Source: Reticulascus tulasneorum (taxonomy: Eukaryota; Ascomycota; Sordariomycetes; Glomerellales; Reticulascaceae). From it: a stretch of DNA of 64,000 nucleotides. The stretch lies in assembly GCA_001557505.1 (NCBI GenBank), contig LSAX01000010.1, positions 1,798,001 through 1,862,000 on the forward strand, in the 5' to 3' direction. The notes under the pieces were generated by a model, which ran no database searches, was not told the origin of the DNA, and saw only the letters and a program-made list of their open reading frames with translations. Every line of letters begins with the position of its first letter. Position 1 is the stretch's first letter. Positions 1 to 12,276 of this stretch are shown here, in pieces. A program made the position numbers and the translations under genes.

Positions 1-1627
1 CGTCGCTAGCTTCGTCCTTCAACAAGTGACCGTTGCGTTTTTTGTCCAGATTGTGAACCGATCAGGTAAGAACGGATGGCTTGCTTTTGATGAGATTGAA
101 GGCTGACTAAAAGGAGCTTTGGAAGGATTATACGGATTACCAGAGCTGGTTTGCTGACATTTGTCGGCAACTATGAGAAGCACCGTGCTTAGTTCTGTGC
201 TTGACTCTGTGCTTTGTGCAATTATATGGCCGCTGGGCGACAATGTCCTTGCTGCAGGCAGCCAGCGTGGGATGTCCGGTCACAGGATACAAATCTCATA
301 AATGGCTCATCCGTGGAGATATGGTTCTCCTTGGACAGGACAAGATGTGTTGGCATAGGCGGGAACGGGAGAAAAAGAACATGTAAGACAACTAAGAAGT
401 AACGAAGTGCTATGCTCTATCCCTGCTTGGGATGTGAGGCTTCAGGATGCAGAGCATTGTATGGATGTATATTAGGAGGTACTCAGTCGTTGGCGGAGAA
501 GGTAGCCTCGCGGCACAACCTCGAATTGACCTAAGACTTTGACTAAACCCACAACGAGGCTGACATGGGAGCATGCCATCGAACTCAATCTGATGTGGTG
601 ACGGGATCGCTGCGGGATGGCCTACGCCCAATAAAAAACAATACAATTCACATGTGCACAATCTCATGACAAATTGGATGGGCTGACCTAGCAACGTCTC
701 GGTGGCTGAAAACCGCTCACCGTGGGGTGCTACCCACGAAGATGCCCATACCCTCGTCAGAAGCTTGGTACACCGTAACATAACAATACACCAGTTATGA
801 AGTCTCCGGAAATAGGAACCGGAACACGAAGCCATCTTCCCGAGAGGCTGGGGCACCTGCCGTTTTCCAGCTGACGGGTGTGCTGAAAAGACCTCAGCTC
901 TTCCTCGCCCGGGCGACGAAAACGCGAGATTGTTCTGTTAAAAGGGGGGGGGATCAACTTCAATTTTATTGTGTAAGAGCTACCAGCAATCGAAAACAGG
1001 GTTACGACCCACGGGATGCCTCACTTCATTGCCCTTCCATCGACCCATCTCCAATTCGCCAGCTCCCGTTCCGTGTGCGTGTACTGATGCAAGTTTTTTT
1101 TCTGAAGCAAGACAGAAGGAAAATAGAGCAAAAGCCTCCGAGGGGGGAGGTTGAAAATGAAAGCCAAAAAGAAAAGGGAAAAAAGCAACCATGAATTCGT
1201 CTTTGGAACACCTTCCATGTAGTCTATGCGGGTATGGACAGAGACTGGACTTTTCCTGAAAGATCCATACGACCTGGAAGAAAAATGTACAGGCGTTGTC
1301 TAAAAACCGGGTTCCATGAAAGAATGCCTCAATTAGTTATGGTAATGATATCCTGGGCACCAGATCGCTGGGGAGGGGGGAGATTTGGAACACCCTTCTT
1401 CGGCTCCGCAGGGCCGGTATCAGGTGTCTAATAAGATAGATCGGGAATGCTGAGTCTGACAAGAGGAAGCGTTTCGTAAGCACCAATCTGAAGCATCAGT
1501 GTTTTGGCCCAAATATGCACATAACTCTCTCGTGGGCGTCGCCTTTTGTACGGCTGTGTTCATTCTCGCCGAGTACATTCTCGAACCATGCCCGCTTGCA
1601 TCGTACCGAATCTCAGGCACAAGAAGC
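1..1627. other. Intergenic, no gene recognised
   Basis: No reading frame here has an ATG start together with recognisable protein character or splice logic. The longest open stretches are on the minus strand at about 410-856 and are rich in Cys, His, Pro and Arg, as expected from chance. The stretch holds a run of nine G at 944-952 and a purine-rich tract near 1110-1190. Its right part is the 3' flank of the orphan gene that ends at 1628. Confidence 0.6.
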
Positions 1628-2774
1628 CTACCGCTGAGACTGCGGCGGTGTGATGATTGGGGTCATGGGGAAGTCGACATCGATCTCAAAGAGTGGGACG
1701 TCTGAAGCGTTGAAGAGCGCGGTAATGTCGTCGTTGGCCAAGCTCGAAATGTGATACATGGTCTTGCCCAAGCACACTCGCTTCACGGAGGCCCGCAAGG
1801 ACCAAAGCTTGGATGGGGCCATATCCGGACCAGCCACGTTCTTGAAAGAGGTGTGGTGAGAGCGCACGTAGTTCAATGCCGTGTCGAGGAGGGATCGCAA
1901 GCTCGGTCGGCAGGGCTCAACTACCTTGATTTCTCCGTGGCCAATCCAGTTGATAGCCAGGGCGACTGACGTGGCTGGGGCGGCAGCCTTGTAGTGTGCC
2001 GGTGGTGGGGGTAGCTGTTGATTCATCGGGGAGACTGGCGCGGGTGGTGGTTGGTAGTGTCTCGGTCCTGGGGTCCAGTTTGGCGGCGGCGGTGGAGGGT
2101 GCGATCGCGCCGTGATAGTTGGCACGAGGGGGACGAACGTCACAGGGCCAGGTGATGCGCGCTTTCGAGGCATGCAACTGACATCGCTTTCCGAGCCGCT
2201 GTCACCGCCATCTCGCGATCCCCGGGTGCTGGGGACTCTGGACTTGCGGTGGCTCTTTCGGCGTCTGGATTTCACCTTCTCGCGTGCCATGACAAAATCG
2301 TCATCGCTGTCGGAGGGCGAGCTGTCGGACGGTGAACTTTTACAAACCGTGATGATCTCAGAATCGCCAAGAGCTGTGGAATGAGATGCGTCGGAGTCTG
2401 CAGAGTCATCTTCAGACCCGAGAGTCCGGGTTTTGACGCTCTTGACTGGCCCAAAGCCATTGGCCGAGACGTAGTTGTGAAGTGCCTCCGCAGATTTGAC
2501 GAGCAGGCGGTCGAATGCCTGCTGGAGAGTATCCGCAGATTCGCAAATCACCACCTCTCGCTTGCCCGAGCCGGTTTTGACGGCGTAGACCTTCCATTCC
2601 CCCAGTGGTGTTCGGGCTGTGACGATGTCGACCTGCGCACGCCGGCCTGAAAAGAAGCAGATGTTGGCTGATCCACACCCGTTAGTTGAAGAAAGCGACG
2701 GAGGTATAGAAGCTAATGACCATACCGGCAATCTGCTCGCGGTACGCTGCGAGGGCGGATACTTCGGTGGCCAT
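1628..2774 (-). CDS. Conserved-looking hypothetical protein, basic and proline-rich linker
   Basis: Two exons, 2774-2726 and 2646-1628, give 355 aa. The 79-nt intron has a GTATGG donor, a CTAAC branch point and a TTTTCAG acceptor, and the phase closes exactly. The ATG at 2774 is the only one that joins the open frame; codons further upstream in that frame belong to the intron and promoter. Residues 1-80 form a compact, mixed alpha/beta-looking segment (YREQIAG, GEWKVYAV, then two helices). Residues 90-180 are Ser/Asp-rich and include a strongly basic stretch (KSRRRKSHRKSR) that looks like a nuclear localisation signal. Residues 190-250 are proline-rich. The last 100 residues again look folded. 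I recognise no family. A nuclear, partly disordered protein is an inference from composition only. Confidence 0.75.
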
Positions 2775-4429
2775 TGTGCGTGCTGGCGGGGATGACGATG
2801 GTTTGGACACGGGCAACGAACGCAATGGCACGTACATGGAGAGGGTGAGGGAGGGATGAGAGGGCAAGATGGGGAGGAGGAGGGAACTTTGGCCGGATGT
2901 AGACCAAGCGCCGACTCAGGACTTATATAGATGCCATTTTGTGGCACGCAGCTGCAGCTTGCATGATGTATACATCTGTAAGACAAGACAATTGGCTTAT
3001 GTAAGACAGAAGTACACACAGATGGAGAGAATGCTTTGGAAAAGTGAGGCGGGTTTTGAACGAACGGCTGCCACATCGTTGGAAGCCATTCCGAATGCCG
3101 GATAGGATGGGCATCTGCATGGTGCGCATCCAGGTCAATGTCGCAAACTTGGCGACAGGCGATCTAACACACCGGAGCTCCGACGACAAGGTCAAGAGAA
3201 TCATCGTCACTAGACAACATGAATGGCCCCGAAGGAAGGGGAAAAAAAAAATTGGCCATCCAATCCAATACGAAAACTTGGGTTCAGTGTCGTGAACATG
3301 CCCTACTAAAGGCGCCAGCCACCCCGGACCGCCTTTTGGGACAGCTGGGCCCTCAAAATGGAAGTTCAGGAATGGCCTAGAGAGGCACTAGTCCCCCCAC
3401 CGAAGTCGACATCTACATGCCCATTCGCCCATGGCAGGATGGAACGGCCAGTAGTATCTCCTGTCGCCAGGGCACACAATGCCCATGGCACAGACGTATT
3501 GTGGCAGACGACTAATCCAACTTCGCCGTTGGCTCTCGGGGTCTTGTTGAGGGGCCCTTTGAATCCAATGCCCATGCTGCCTGCCTGCCTGCCTCCCTGC
3601 CTACCTGCCTTACCGCACCCTGTTCCCAAATCTCCCGGTTTTGGCTCTGCCACAGGGTCATGAGTCCGGTGGACGTACCTCTACGTGGCGAGCGGTGGGT
3701 GGAAACAGAAGCGGTCAAAACCAAGGTGAGACTTGACAGGAACTGACTCGCACGGTGCCGCAACGCGGATGTGGCCACGATCGAGAAGGGGAGGATCCCC
3801 AAATGCAATGAACGCTTCATGTGTAGAGACTGCCTATCATTTTTGGACTGCCCGTGCGAAATTCTTTCTGTGCGCCCTTTCCAAGCTTGGGATGCCCTGG
3901 CTCAACAAAAAATGCCGAAATGGGGGTAGAAGCCAATTGCGACTGGGAGATTTCCTCGGTGCGTGCCTGACCGGGGTGAGCAATGCAGGTGAAGGTACAG
4001 ATGTAATAGTGCATGCACACTACGTAGTAGCACATATCCGCCACCACAGCCAGTTTTGGGGTGAGAGAGAAAGGGGGGGGGGGGGGTTGAAGGTTGGGCT
4101 CCCTCGACTAAGAAAGTTACAAGGCTGCCTGCCCTCATCATTGGTTGTCGTCCGCCTCGGGCACTTCCCGTCACACCACTATTGGCTTCCGGAGGCCGCG
4201 CCGATCATCTGTGGTGGCAAGGCTCACCTTGTGCACTACCGCCATGTCTGGGGCACTACACTGGCAATCTTCGCCTGACTCGGTTGGGAGCGGAATGTAT
4301 CAAACGACGGCCAAATGTAAGGCTACCAATATGAATCCCGAATCTACCTGTTGCCGCCTTACTTCCTCTCCAGGCTCCCGAACTATCCCGAATACATCCA
4401 AACCCCTTGGGCATCAAGCATTCATATCC
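2775..4429. other. Intergenic with simple repeats
   Basis: No gene recognised. It is the 5' flank of the orphan gene on the left and the 3' flank of NUP82 on the right. It holds a TGCC-type microsatellite at about 3579-3612, an uninterrupted run of 14 G at 4073-4086, and a 10-bp palindrome ACTACGTAGT at 4019-4028 that recurs elsewhere in the window. Open frames of about 100 aa at 3358-3663 lie on both strands and have no supporting features. Confidence 0.55.
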
Positions 4430-7232
4430 TTACATCTGTAGCCGCTCCAACCTGGAGCTGACAGCCTCGACCAGTGCTGTTTCCCGAGACAGCAAACCCA
4501 TTACTTGCTGGAGCTTCGCCTTCCTGATCTCAGACGGTATCTTGAGGTCAGGCACCGGTGTCCCTGCCACATGTCCGTCCTTTCCATCCTTTCCGTCGCT
4601 CTCCTTCTGGATTCGTTCCACCTCGGCAACCAGCTCATCTCGCAACCTTCGAACGTCGTCGAATCGTTTCCGTAGTTGTTTCTGTTGCTTCGATACCCCG
4701 CCCTGGTCCGTGGAAGAACCCAGGACGCTGGCTTCCAGATTCTTGACTTCTTCCACGAATGCTAGCTCCTTGAAGCTGAGCTCGCGCGTCGTGGCCTTGC
4801 TGACATGCTTGCGCATGTCGTCCAATCGTCGCGTCAAGACCTTCTGTCGCTCTTGAGCCTCTGCTATCCGTCGTTCGAATCTCGTGTTGTCGCTCTCGCC
4901 CTCGCCATCCCGGCCGTTGCCCGCAATCCTATCAACCCTCTCCTTCACTTCGTTCGCCTTGGTTATCTGGTCCCGTAGCTCATCCTGTAACGCTGCGCAC
5001 CGCCTGAAGAGTTCTGCTGCTGCTATGCCCAACCGTTTACTATCCTCACTAAGGACGAGGTGGGCATCCATAAAGATCGACAGCGTGGCAGGCGAAAGGC
5101 GAACTTCCGACTTAAGAATGGTTCTGTGCTTGGAGCTTCGTAGTTTGCCCAACAGAGTGGGAAGTGCAGATTCCTCGTCGAAGGCGCGGGATGCCTGAAA
5201 AACCGGGCGAGGCTCGTAAAAGTCTAGTGGCTGCGTGTTTGTAGGTTCTCTTTCGTGGAACAGAGACTCCTGCCGGGTCGGCTCGAAGTCGTCCTCGGGC
5301 GAATCAAACGTGAGTGCTATTGGCTCGTAGGGGGTTGCGGAAAGCAGAAAATATCCGAGATCTGGATCGCGTATCGCGGCACTCGCGGCCAGGGGCACCG
5401 CGACATCCCCTGACGGCTGCGTGAACAGCCTGTCTCGGGTAGAGTTTTGGCCGTTTATGAGCAGGCCGAGTCTGAAGTCGGAGCCAGCTTCCGACTCTCC
5501 CTGAAGCTCGCTTTCGAGGCGGAAGACCCACGGCGCTAGGGACAAGAAGCTAATGCCGCTGTGATGAGTAACATAAAAGTTGTAGCGCGACATTACATCA
5601 GATGAGAAGACTGGCCAACCATCGTCGTCGACTTCCGTCGGCGCTAGGGTATCGATGCATTGGAAGGTCAGCAGGCTGGGGGGATCGGCGGCCGAGATGA
5701 GGCGTCCAATCTTGGACTTCCCTTTCGGGGGCAACCATTGGGCTTCAACGCCCTCCAAGTCCAAGTAGACTCTGACTTGGCCCGTAGTAGATAGTAGGCA
5801 AATAACGGACAGGGAAAGCCCTTCCTGGTCACCCTCGTCGAACTCTAAATCCTCGTCTTCTCCCGTCATTAGCTCCTCTTCGTCGATCTTCTTTCCGATT
5901 ATGAGTATATCAGTCAGCAACGCATCCATTGCATCTTCGCTCTCAGGGTCAGCATCAAACTCAAAGGGTCCTTGCAGTCTTGGCACGACGCCAGGTCGAG
6001 AAGGTCGGGTGTAGACCTCGATGTCGGGTTCCCCCGGCAAAGTCTCGATGGTCTGGGCTTCTTGCGAGTCGATTTCACCCATCCATTGAAGTTGCTGCTG
6101 TGCTAAGAGCTTGGCGTGATCAGGAATCGTGGGGTCGTCCTCAATCGCAGCGACCTTGGCGACGATGGCGACAGATAGTGATGGTATCAGCGTGGGGGGA
6201 GGCGCCCAGCGCTGGGGCAAGACGGGGGACAGGGCGTACACATCTCCCTCTCTCATTGCGAGCCATAGTGTCATGGGACCCCAACCACCTGACCCTCTTG
6301 CAGGAAAACATGCAGACGCTACTTGCATTTCCACAGAATCTGGAGAGAACCCGTTGTTCGTCGCCGATGTAGATGCGGTAAAATCTTGATCCAGAGTTTT
6401 CCCGTCGACTAGTTTCTTCAGATCAATTGAAAGCGTTGGAGAATCAAATGACCATCTATCCGTAAGGGATAGCTCCCAAAGTCGAACGATCGCATCACTC
6501 GTGATAGTAACCAAGCAGGAGCCCTTTACCCCCAACGGATGCCACAAAGCAGAAGCAACGGGCGAGCGCGACGTTACATGGGTGGTTGGCCCTAATGTCC
6601 AGATCCGAGGCTTCAACGGTCCAGTATCGTCTGCAGTGAGGTGTGACGAGTCGGGCACCACGCAGATATGCACCGTATGTGTAGTCAGAATAGCCAGATA
6701 GTCCGCGTTCGGGGAGATAATGAGCTGTCGGATGTCGTCGGCCACAGGTGTTTTCATAATCTGCACACTTTTAGTCTCAGTCTTCAAGGGGCAACCGATG
6801 ACAAAATCGAGGGCAGTCCTCCCCGTGCTGTGTGGACATACTGCCACCCTCTTCTGTCACCGGTCGAAAGGTAACGCCATGTAAACATACTCGAAATCCT
6901 TGAGCGGTCGAAGTATCCTCGTTCGACGTAAGAACACCATCATCTTGCCCCAGAGACTGCGCAGAGTCTTCGCGCTTGAATCGAACACCTGAGCGGCGTC
7001 GGGAGCTCTTCGATGTCCATTTGTCCTTCAGATACGCCAAGTCCGCCCATCGAATCTCCTTCCCCACTGCGACAAAGACTTCTGTGCCTCGTCTCGCGAT
7101 AGTCCTCCTCGGTCCTGGCGGGTTTTTCTTCCTCGACGAGTATGGTGATTGCGTCGCAGCATCAGGAGCTGGTGCAAACAAGCTGGGACCCTGGGTCAAC
7201 CAGGGTGCTGTGTAGCTTTTTATTTTCGGCAT
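4430..7232 (-). CDS. NUP82: Nucleoporin Nup82 (Nup88 homologue)
   Basis: A cytoplasmic-face subunit of the nuclear pore complex that, in the known family, anchors Nup159 and Nsp1 for mRNA export. Exon 1 is 7232-6891, exon 2 is 6760-4430, and the 130-nt intron has a GTATGT donor; together they give 890 aa, the usual length. The N terminus (MPKIKSYTAPWL) and the following WD40-type segments (SPNADYLAILTTHTVHICVV; SALWHPLGVKGSCLVTITSDA) fit the beta-propeller of Nup82/Nup88. About the last 250 residues are charged heptad-rich coiled coil (many Glu, Arg, Leu and Gln), used in the family for trimerisation with Nup159/Nsp1. It is divergent from CBP20 across 329 bp, so two mRNA-export proteins share one promoter region. 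Family placement rests on N-terminal resemblance plus domain order. Confidence 0.85.
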
Positions 7233-7561
7233 TGTGCTAGTATCGAGGGGGGAAATGGCTTCAGGATAGGATGCTGTGTTTCCAACAGTCCGAAAGCAGC
7301 AGTAGTCATTCCCAGATCATGCGCGCTCTCGAGGTTTGCAAGTGAATATGTGATGCTGTTGTGAAGTGTTGCTCGCGCTTAAGGCGAATGAGCTCAGGCC
7401 CCCCAAAAAAAAGTCGCGGCTGCACTAGGTAGCTAGCGCGTTGGCAGGCGAGCCTCACCGAGACCCACTCGGAGCTCCCGTCGCTAAAAGTGCGGTTTAC
7501 ATACCGAGTTGCAACCTGCATCGTCAACTTCAAAAGCTTCACAACTACATCAGCGGGCAAA
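7233..7561. promoter_or_regulatory. Shared divergent promoter of NUP82 and CBP20
   Basis: 329 bp lie between two start codons that point away from each other. No TATA box is evident. There is a short C/A-rich tract near 7400-7412. Both flanking proteins act in mRNA export, so joint control is plausible but is an inference from position alone. Confidence 0.45.
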
Positions 7562-8303
7562 ATGCCGGGAAACTTTCGAAACACGGTCGACCGGCTCGAC
7601 AAGCCGAGCGCTTACTATCACAACAAGGCATGGCCATTTCTCTACACAAGGCAGTCTGATTCTAACAGTGGTTCACAGAACAAACGAAGACGCAACGATC
7701 ACCGCGATGGCGAGGACGAGTCCATGGAGCAGAAGCAGGAGGCACCGCCAGAGGATCCTCTTGCCGCCGCTACAACCCTCTATGTCGGCAACCTGTACGT
7801 TTTCTCGCAGCTTCTTTACCACGCTTTCTACTTCAACCACGCTTTTCTACTTCAATCCGATGACACTGTTGCGCCTGCAGCTGAAGAACTCACTGACACC
7901 CATTTGCAGATCCTTCTACACTACCGAGGAACAAGTCTACGAACTCTTTTCTAAATGCGGCGAAATCAAACGCCTGGTGATGGGTCTGGACCGCTTCAAC
8001 AAGACGCCGTGCGGATTCTGCTTCGTCGAGTACTACACACACCAAGACGCGCTCGACTGCATGAAATACATAGGGGGAACGAAGCTCGACGAGCGCGTGA
8101 TCCGGACAGATCTGGACGCCGGGTTCGAAGAGGGGCGCCAGTACGGGCGCGGCAAGTCGGGTGGCCAGGTGCGTGATGAGTACCGGGAGGAGTTTGACGA
8201 GGGCAGAGGGGGCATTGGGCGAGCACTGCAGCAGGAGCGAATGCGGGATGCTCATGCTAGGGACGCGAGGGAGACGGAGCAGGATTATGGGCGAATGAGG
8301 TAG
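7562..8303 (+). CDS. CBC2: Nuclear cap-binding complex subunit 2 (CBP20)
   Basis: The small RNA-recognition-motif subunit that binds the m7G cap of nascent RNA together with CBP80. Exons 7562-7794 and 7910-8303 give 208 aa. The 115-nt intron splits RNP2 so that joining restores [22 protein letters not shown]1 is intact (GFCFVEYY), and the N-terminal tyrosines that stack on the cap (SAYYH) are present, as is the family signature [23 protein letters not shown]. The tail beyond residue 160 is Arg/Glu-rich. The last 19 codons, the stop and the 3' flank are duplicated in tandem just downstream (see the repeat entry), so a second, now non-coding copy of the tail follows the stop. The ATG at 7562 is the first in the RRM frame. 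Confidence 0.93.
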
Positions 8304-8471
8304 ATGGAGTGGCTTCGGCCTCCGCTTCGGTATGGATCCCTAAATACATGAATGCAAGATGCTCATGCAAGGGATGCGAGGGAGACGGAGCAGGCTCTCG
8401 GGAAAATGAGGTAGGCGGAGTGGATTCAGCCTCTCGGCTTCGCTATGGATACCCTAAACACATGAATGCAA
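8247..8471 (+). repeat. Imperfect tandem duplication of the CBP20 3' end
   Basis: Unit 1 is 8247-8357 (111 bp) and unit 2 is 8358-8471 (114 bp). Both start GATGCTCATGC and end ACATGAATGCAA. Unit 1 contains the last 18 codons of CBP20, its TAG and about 50 bp of 3' UTR. Unit 2 repeats these, including an in-frame [12 protein letters not shown] segment and a TAG, with scattered substitutions and small indels. The copy lies after the stop codon, so it is not translated in the present model. Confidence 0.9.
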
Positions 8472-8781
8472 GATAGGTTTCTGGCAAGATGGCATGCGTA
8501 TGGAAAATGTGATGCAAACAGGCCGCATATTCCCCTGTCTAATGAATCCCATGTCATCGCCCGACTTTAGTGTACACTTCAGACGAAACATTCACCCAAC
8601 ATTTGCCCTTGTATAGGCGCACTACGATCCTCCTTAATGGCACATATCCATCCTTCCCGAGTCTTGTTGTACATCGTATTCCCACAATCCGTAACGGGTT
8701 CCGAGCAGAGCGCTGAGATGCTCTACCTTCCCCGAACCCAATTCACAATACTCCTTGCCGAAGATCGATAATAGAAGTCGT

Positions 8782-9169
8782 CTAGTAACCAGGCGGGTTC
8801 AATCGTTGTGAAACTCTCGTCCACTTTGGCAGTTCTATCCAGTATTAGCACATCGCCCCCCCTTGCGCGATTCGAGCCTCAAGACTCACTGTGTATTCCC
8901 TTGCGATACCTCTTCTCGTAGCGGTTGAACATCGTGTATTTGTCCCTCGGCAGCATCTCCGCCTCGGTCGGCATATCCGCCTTCCACGTCTCCAGGCTGG
9001 CCACCGTCTCGCCGTTCTTCGCCAGCGCCTGCTCCACGGTCGAGACCACGCTGTCCACGGCCCGCAGCCTCATTCGTTGTCTTCGTTTCTGGAACTTGGA
9101 CAGCCGCCACGGGATCTTCCAGAGAAGGCCCCCGGATAGGGGATTCGTGACGCGGAAAGCCCCGAACAT
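8782..9169 (-). CDS. MRPL31: Mitochondrial large ribosomal subunit protein mL60 (MRPL31)
   Basis: A small fungal-specific protein of the mitochondrial 54S subunit. Exon 1 (9169-8890) starts MFGAFRVTNPLSGGLLWK, which is characteristic of the family. Without splicing the frame ends prematurely. A 55-nt intron (GTGAGT donor at 8889, CTAAT branch, GATAG acceptor at 8835) restores the conserved tail KLPKWTRVSQRLNPPGY in exon 2 (8834-8782). The product is 110 aa and highly basic, the normal length. It is transcribed away from TRAPPC2 across 290 bp. Confidence 0.93.
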
Positions 9170-9459
9170 TGTTGGGATTTTTTGTTGGCTGGGGTGTGTT
9201 GGATGTGGGAAGCTCGCGCCGGAAAATTCAATGGGCGGACGACGGGATTGGGATTATGAGAGGTCAGGTTTGGCACCTGCGGCCTGTGGGCGGGACCAAT
9301 CACTGTATCGGATTTTGTTCCAGCGCATTGGACGCTGGGGATCCACTATGAGCCCCACGGATCTCGGTCAAGATAGCTTCGTTCCCCATCCGTAAAGAAA
9401 CCCCGACATTCCGCTGGGCTATCGTTCTACGACGAACCTTCCATGATCATCCGGCAATC

Positions 9460-10010
9460 ATGTCGTACTACTTCGCGATAGTTGGAACCCAGGACAACCC
9501 TATTTTCGAGTATGAGTTTGGCACATCCAAGCAGGGCGGCGATGGCCTGTCCCGCTTCAACGAGCAGATCCGACATCTGAACCAGTTCATCCTACACAGC
9601 AGTCTCGACATTGTCGAGGAGGTGCAATGGGCCTCCGGCCAGATGTAGGCTTACTCGTTCCGTCATTTCTTCTCCCTGTCCGGAAGCGACTAACAAATTC
9701 TAGGTATCTCAAGGGTGTGGACAAGTTCTTTAACAACTACATCTCCTGCTTCGTCACCGGCGGTAACGTCAAGTTCCTCCTTCTGCACCAGCCGCTGGCA
9801 CCGTCGACTTCGGCATCTTCACGGTCATCGACTGCGATCGGCGCGAACCCGACGAGCGCTGCAACGGAGGAGGCGATCAAGAGTTTCTTCTTGGAAGTTT
9901 ACGAGAATTGGGTCAAAGCCATCATGAGTCCGTTCTACAAGGCAAATATGGAGCTGAAGAGTCCCGTATTCAGATCAAGGGTGGCGGCAGCGGGGAGGAA
10001 ATATTTGTGA
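9460..10010 (+). CDS. TRS20: TRAPP complex subunit TRAPPC2 (Trs20, sedlin)
   Basis: A core longin-fold subunit of the TRAPP tethering complexes that act in ER-to-Golgi transport and autophagy. Exons 9460-9644 and 9704-10010 are joined across a 59-nt intron with a GACTAAC branch point, giving 163 aa. Family landmarks are MSYYFAIVGTQDNPIFEYEF at the start, LNQFILHSSLDIVEE, and, after the splice, MYLKGVDKFFNNYISCFVT; the C-terminal helix carries PFYKANMELKSPVFRSRV. A short Ser/Ala-rich insertion (around residues 95-115) is the only part that looks variable. Its 3' end converges on histone H4. Confidence 0.95.
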
Positions 10011-10417
10011 ATTGCCAGGAGAAGACTTGCAACTTGCTTGGGACTGTCTCCAGTTCGTGTTGTGGACATGTGTCACGAGCTCAGCATGGGACATTGGCGC
10101 CTGGAGTTCCAGGACCGGAAATTCGGTGTCAGCGGGTGTAAACATTGGACGCGTCATTACATTTATCAGCAGTCACGGTTTAGAAACGCAGGTGTGTGTT
10201 GTTCATGGTGGTATTTCATTTAGACAATGCGTCTACCAGTCGACGCCTTTCAGTCATAATCCTGGTTGATAGGTTCCCCAACGCCTGTAAATTCAACGTA
10301 ATGTACCATGCCCATTACCAGCCGCCCCTCAGAGTTCACTGTAATCCATCCATCCATCTCACCCAGGAAATCCAGACCCAACAAAGATCCAAATATCTAG
10401 TAGCGGGAGCGAGATGT
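10011..10417. other. Convergent 3' flanks of TRAPPC2 and histone H4
   Basis: 407 bp between two stop codons. No gene or RNA structure is recognised; it presumably holds both 3' UTRs and poly(A) sites. There is a short CATC repeat near 10347. Confidence 0.5.
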
Positions 10418-11010
<593 letters not shown>

Positions 11011-12276
11011 CTTGAATGAGGTACTAAATGAAGTAGATGCTTCTTAGTGGATGGAATAAGCGCGTCTGTAAGACGGTTTTGATGATATTTTGGGATGACG
11101 TTTGTTGATGGTGGACAGTCGCGATAGAAGAGGAAAAGTAAGAGAGAGGAGGGAAAACTGGGGAGTGGAGGGGAATTGCAAATAAATAGGGTGCTGCAGG
11201 CTGATTGCGCTGCGGCGGAATCAGTAAGCTAGTCCATTTGTGGCCGGGGGGGAGCGAGTGTGGTGATTTATTATTCTAAAAATTAAATCGAGGGCGGTAC
11301 GGATGTACCTGTTGCCTTAATTCCTGGCAAGTACTGCTTGTTTAAAAATGCGGGTGCCATTGATCGTTCAGAAGTCGCGTTATTTTGGGTGGGTAGGTGC
11401 TGGGCTTGTTTTGATTTTCTGCTGCGTACAGTACCTAGGAAAATGCGCCCCGCACGCCCCCCCTTGCCTTCCCTTCCCAGCTGGTCCGAGCTTACTTGCT
11501 TTCCCCTTCCCGATTTTTTGGGTTCCCGGCCTTTTTTGGGTGGTCGACGTTTGATCCCTTGTCCGTGCCTCACCGGCCGCCCGATCTTTAGCCGCCCGCC
11601 CACTGTACGTACTTCCTCGATCCACGGGCCAGTCGTATCGAGATGAGGCCAAGCGCTTCGCCACGCCATCTGTGAGGTCGTGCTAAATCATTTCGGGGCA
11701 TATTTCTATGGAGGAAGCCTTTTAGATGATCAGGGGTTGGTTGGTTGTAGGGCATCATCTTTCCAGAAGAGGGAGCACAATAGAATCATATCCGGGCCTG
11801 AATGAATGTACAGCCATCGAGCATAGCATCGTGATTAAAGATGTCTCTTGAGGAATTGCGCGCTTTCGACGATACTACGCCCTCACCACCACATCAGTTT
11901 GAGCATGATTTGCCTTGCCTAGCTTCTCAGTTTCCTACAGCTTACTATACACATGCTGCAATGCAATGCTACGGTACTGATACACAGAACAGGACAGCAA
12001 TCCCGCCTGTTTGGGCCGGCTCTGTTGCTCGTCCTTTCCAAGCCCAAGCCCCGATATGCCTGCCCTTCTTCCTTTGCTATCCTGAACGCCGATGCCATGC
12101 AGCGTGCCGTCATGTCCTGGTGCCACGCTTCCCAACCTTGTACGTCTGTTTCTTCAACTCACACTATCCCGTGGTCCCTTGGTTCGAGCGATGATCTTGA
12201 ACTCCAGGCACACAAAACGCTGCAAACCCGTGGGTAACTATGCCAATGTCGAGAAACGTTCCCCATATTCATGGTT
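11011..12276. other. H4 upstream region and CDC27 3' flank
   Basis: 1.27 kb without a recognised gene. The right part is the 3' flank of CDC27 and the left part is the H4 promoter. Reading frames of about 100-130 aa at 11283-11669 and 11841-12194 have no ATG-led, family-like content. A T-rich stretch at 11490-11530 and an A/T-rich patch at 11265-11290 are the only composition features. Confidence 0.5.
11180..11190 (-). promoter_or_regulatory. Possible TATA-like element of histone H4
   Basis: On the minus strand this reads CTATTTATTTG, about 175 bp before the H4 start codon, followed by a pyrimidine-rich stretch of the kind that surrounds fungal start sites. The match is loose. Confidence 0.3.

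Noticed and set aside
410..856. 148-aa minus-strand frame near the left edge
   Set aside because: No homology-like content and no exon partners on either side.
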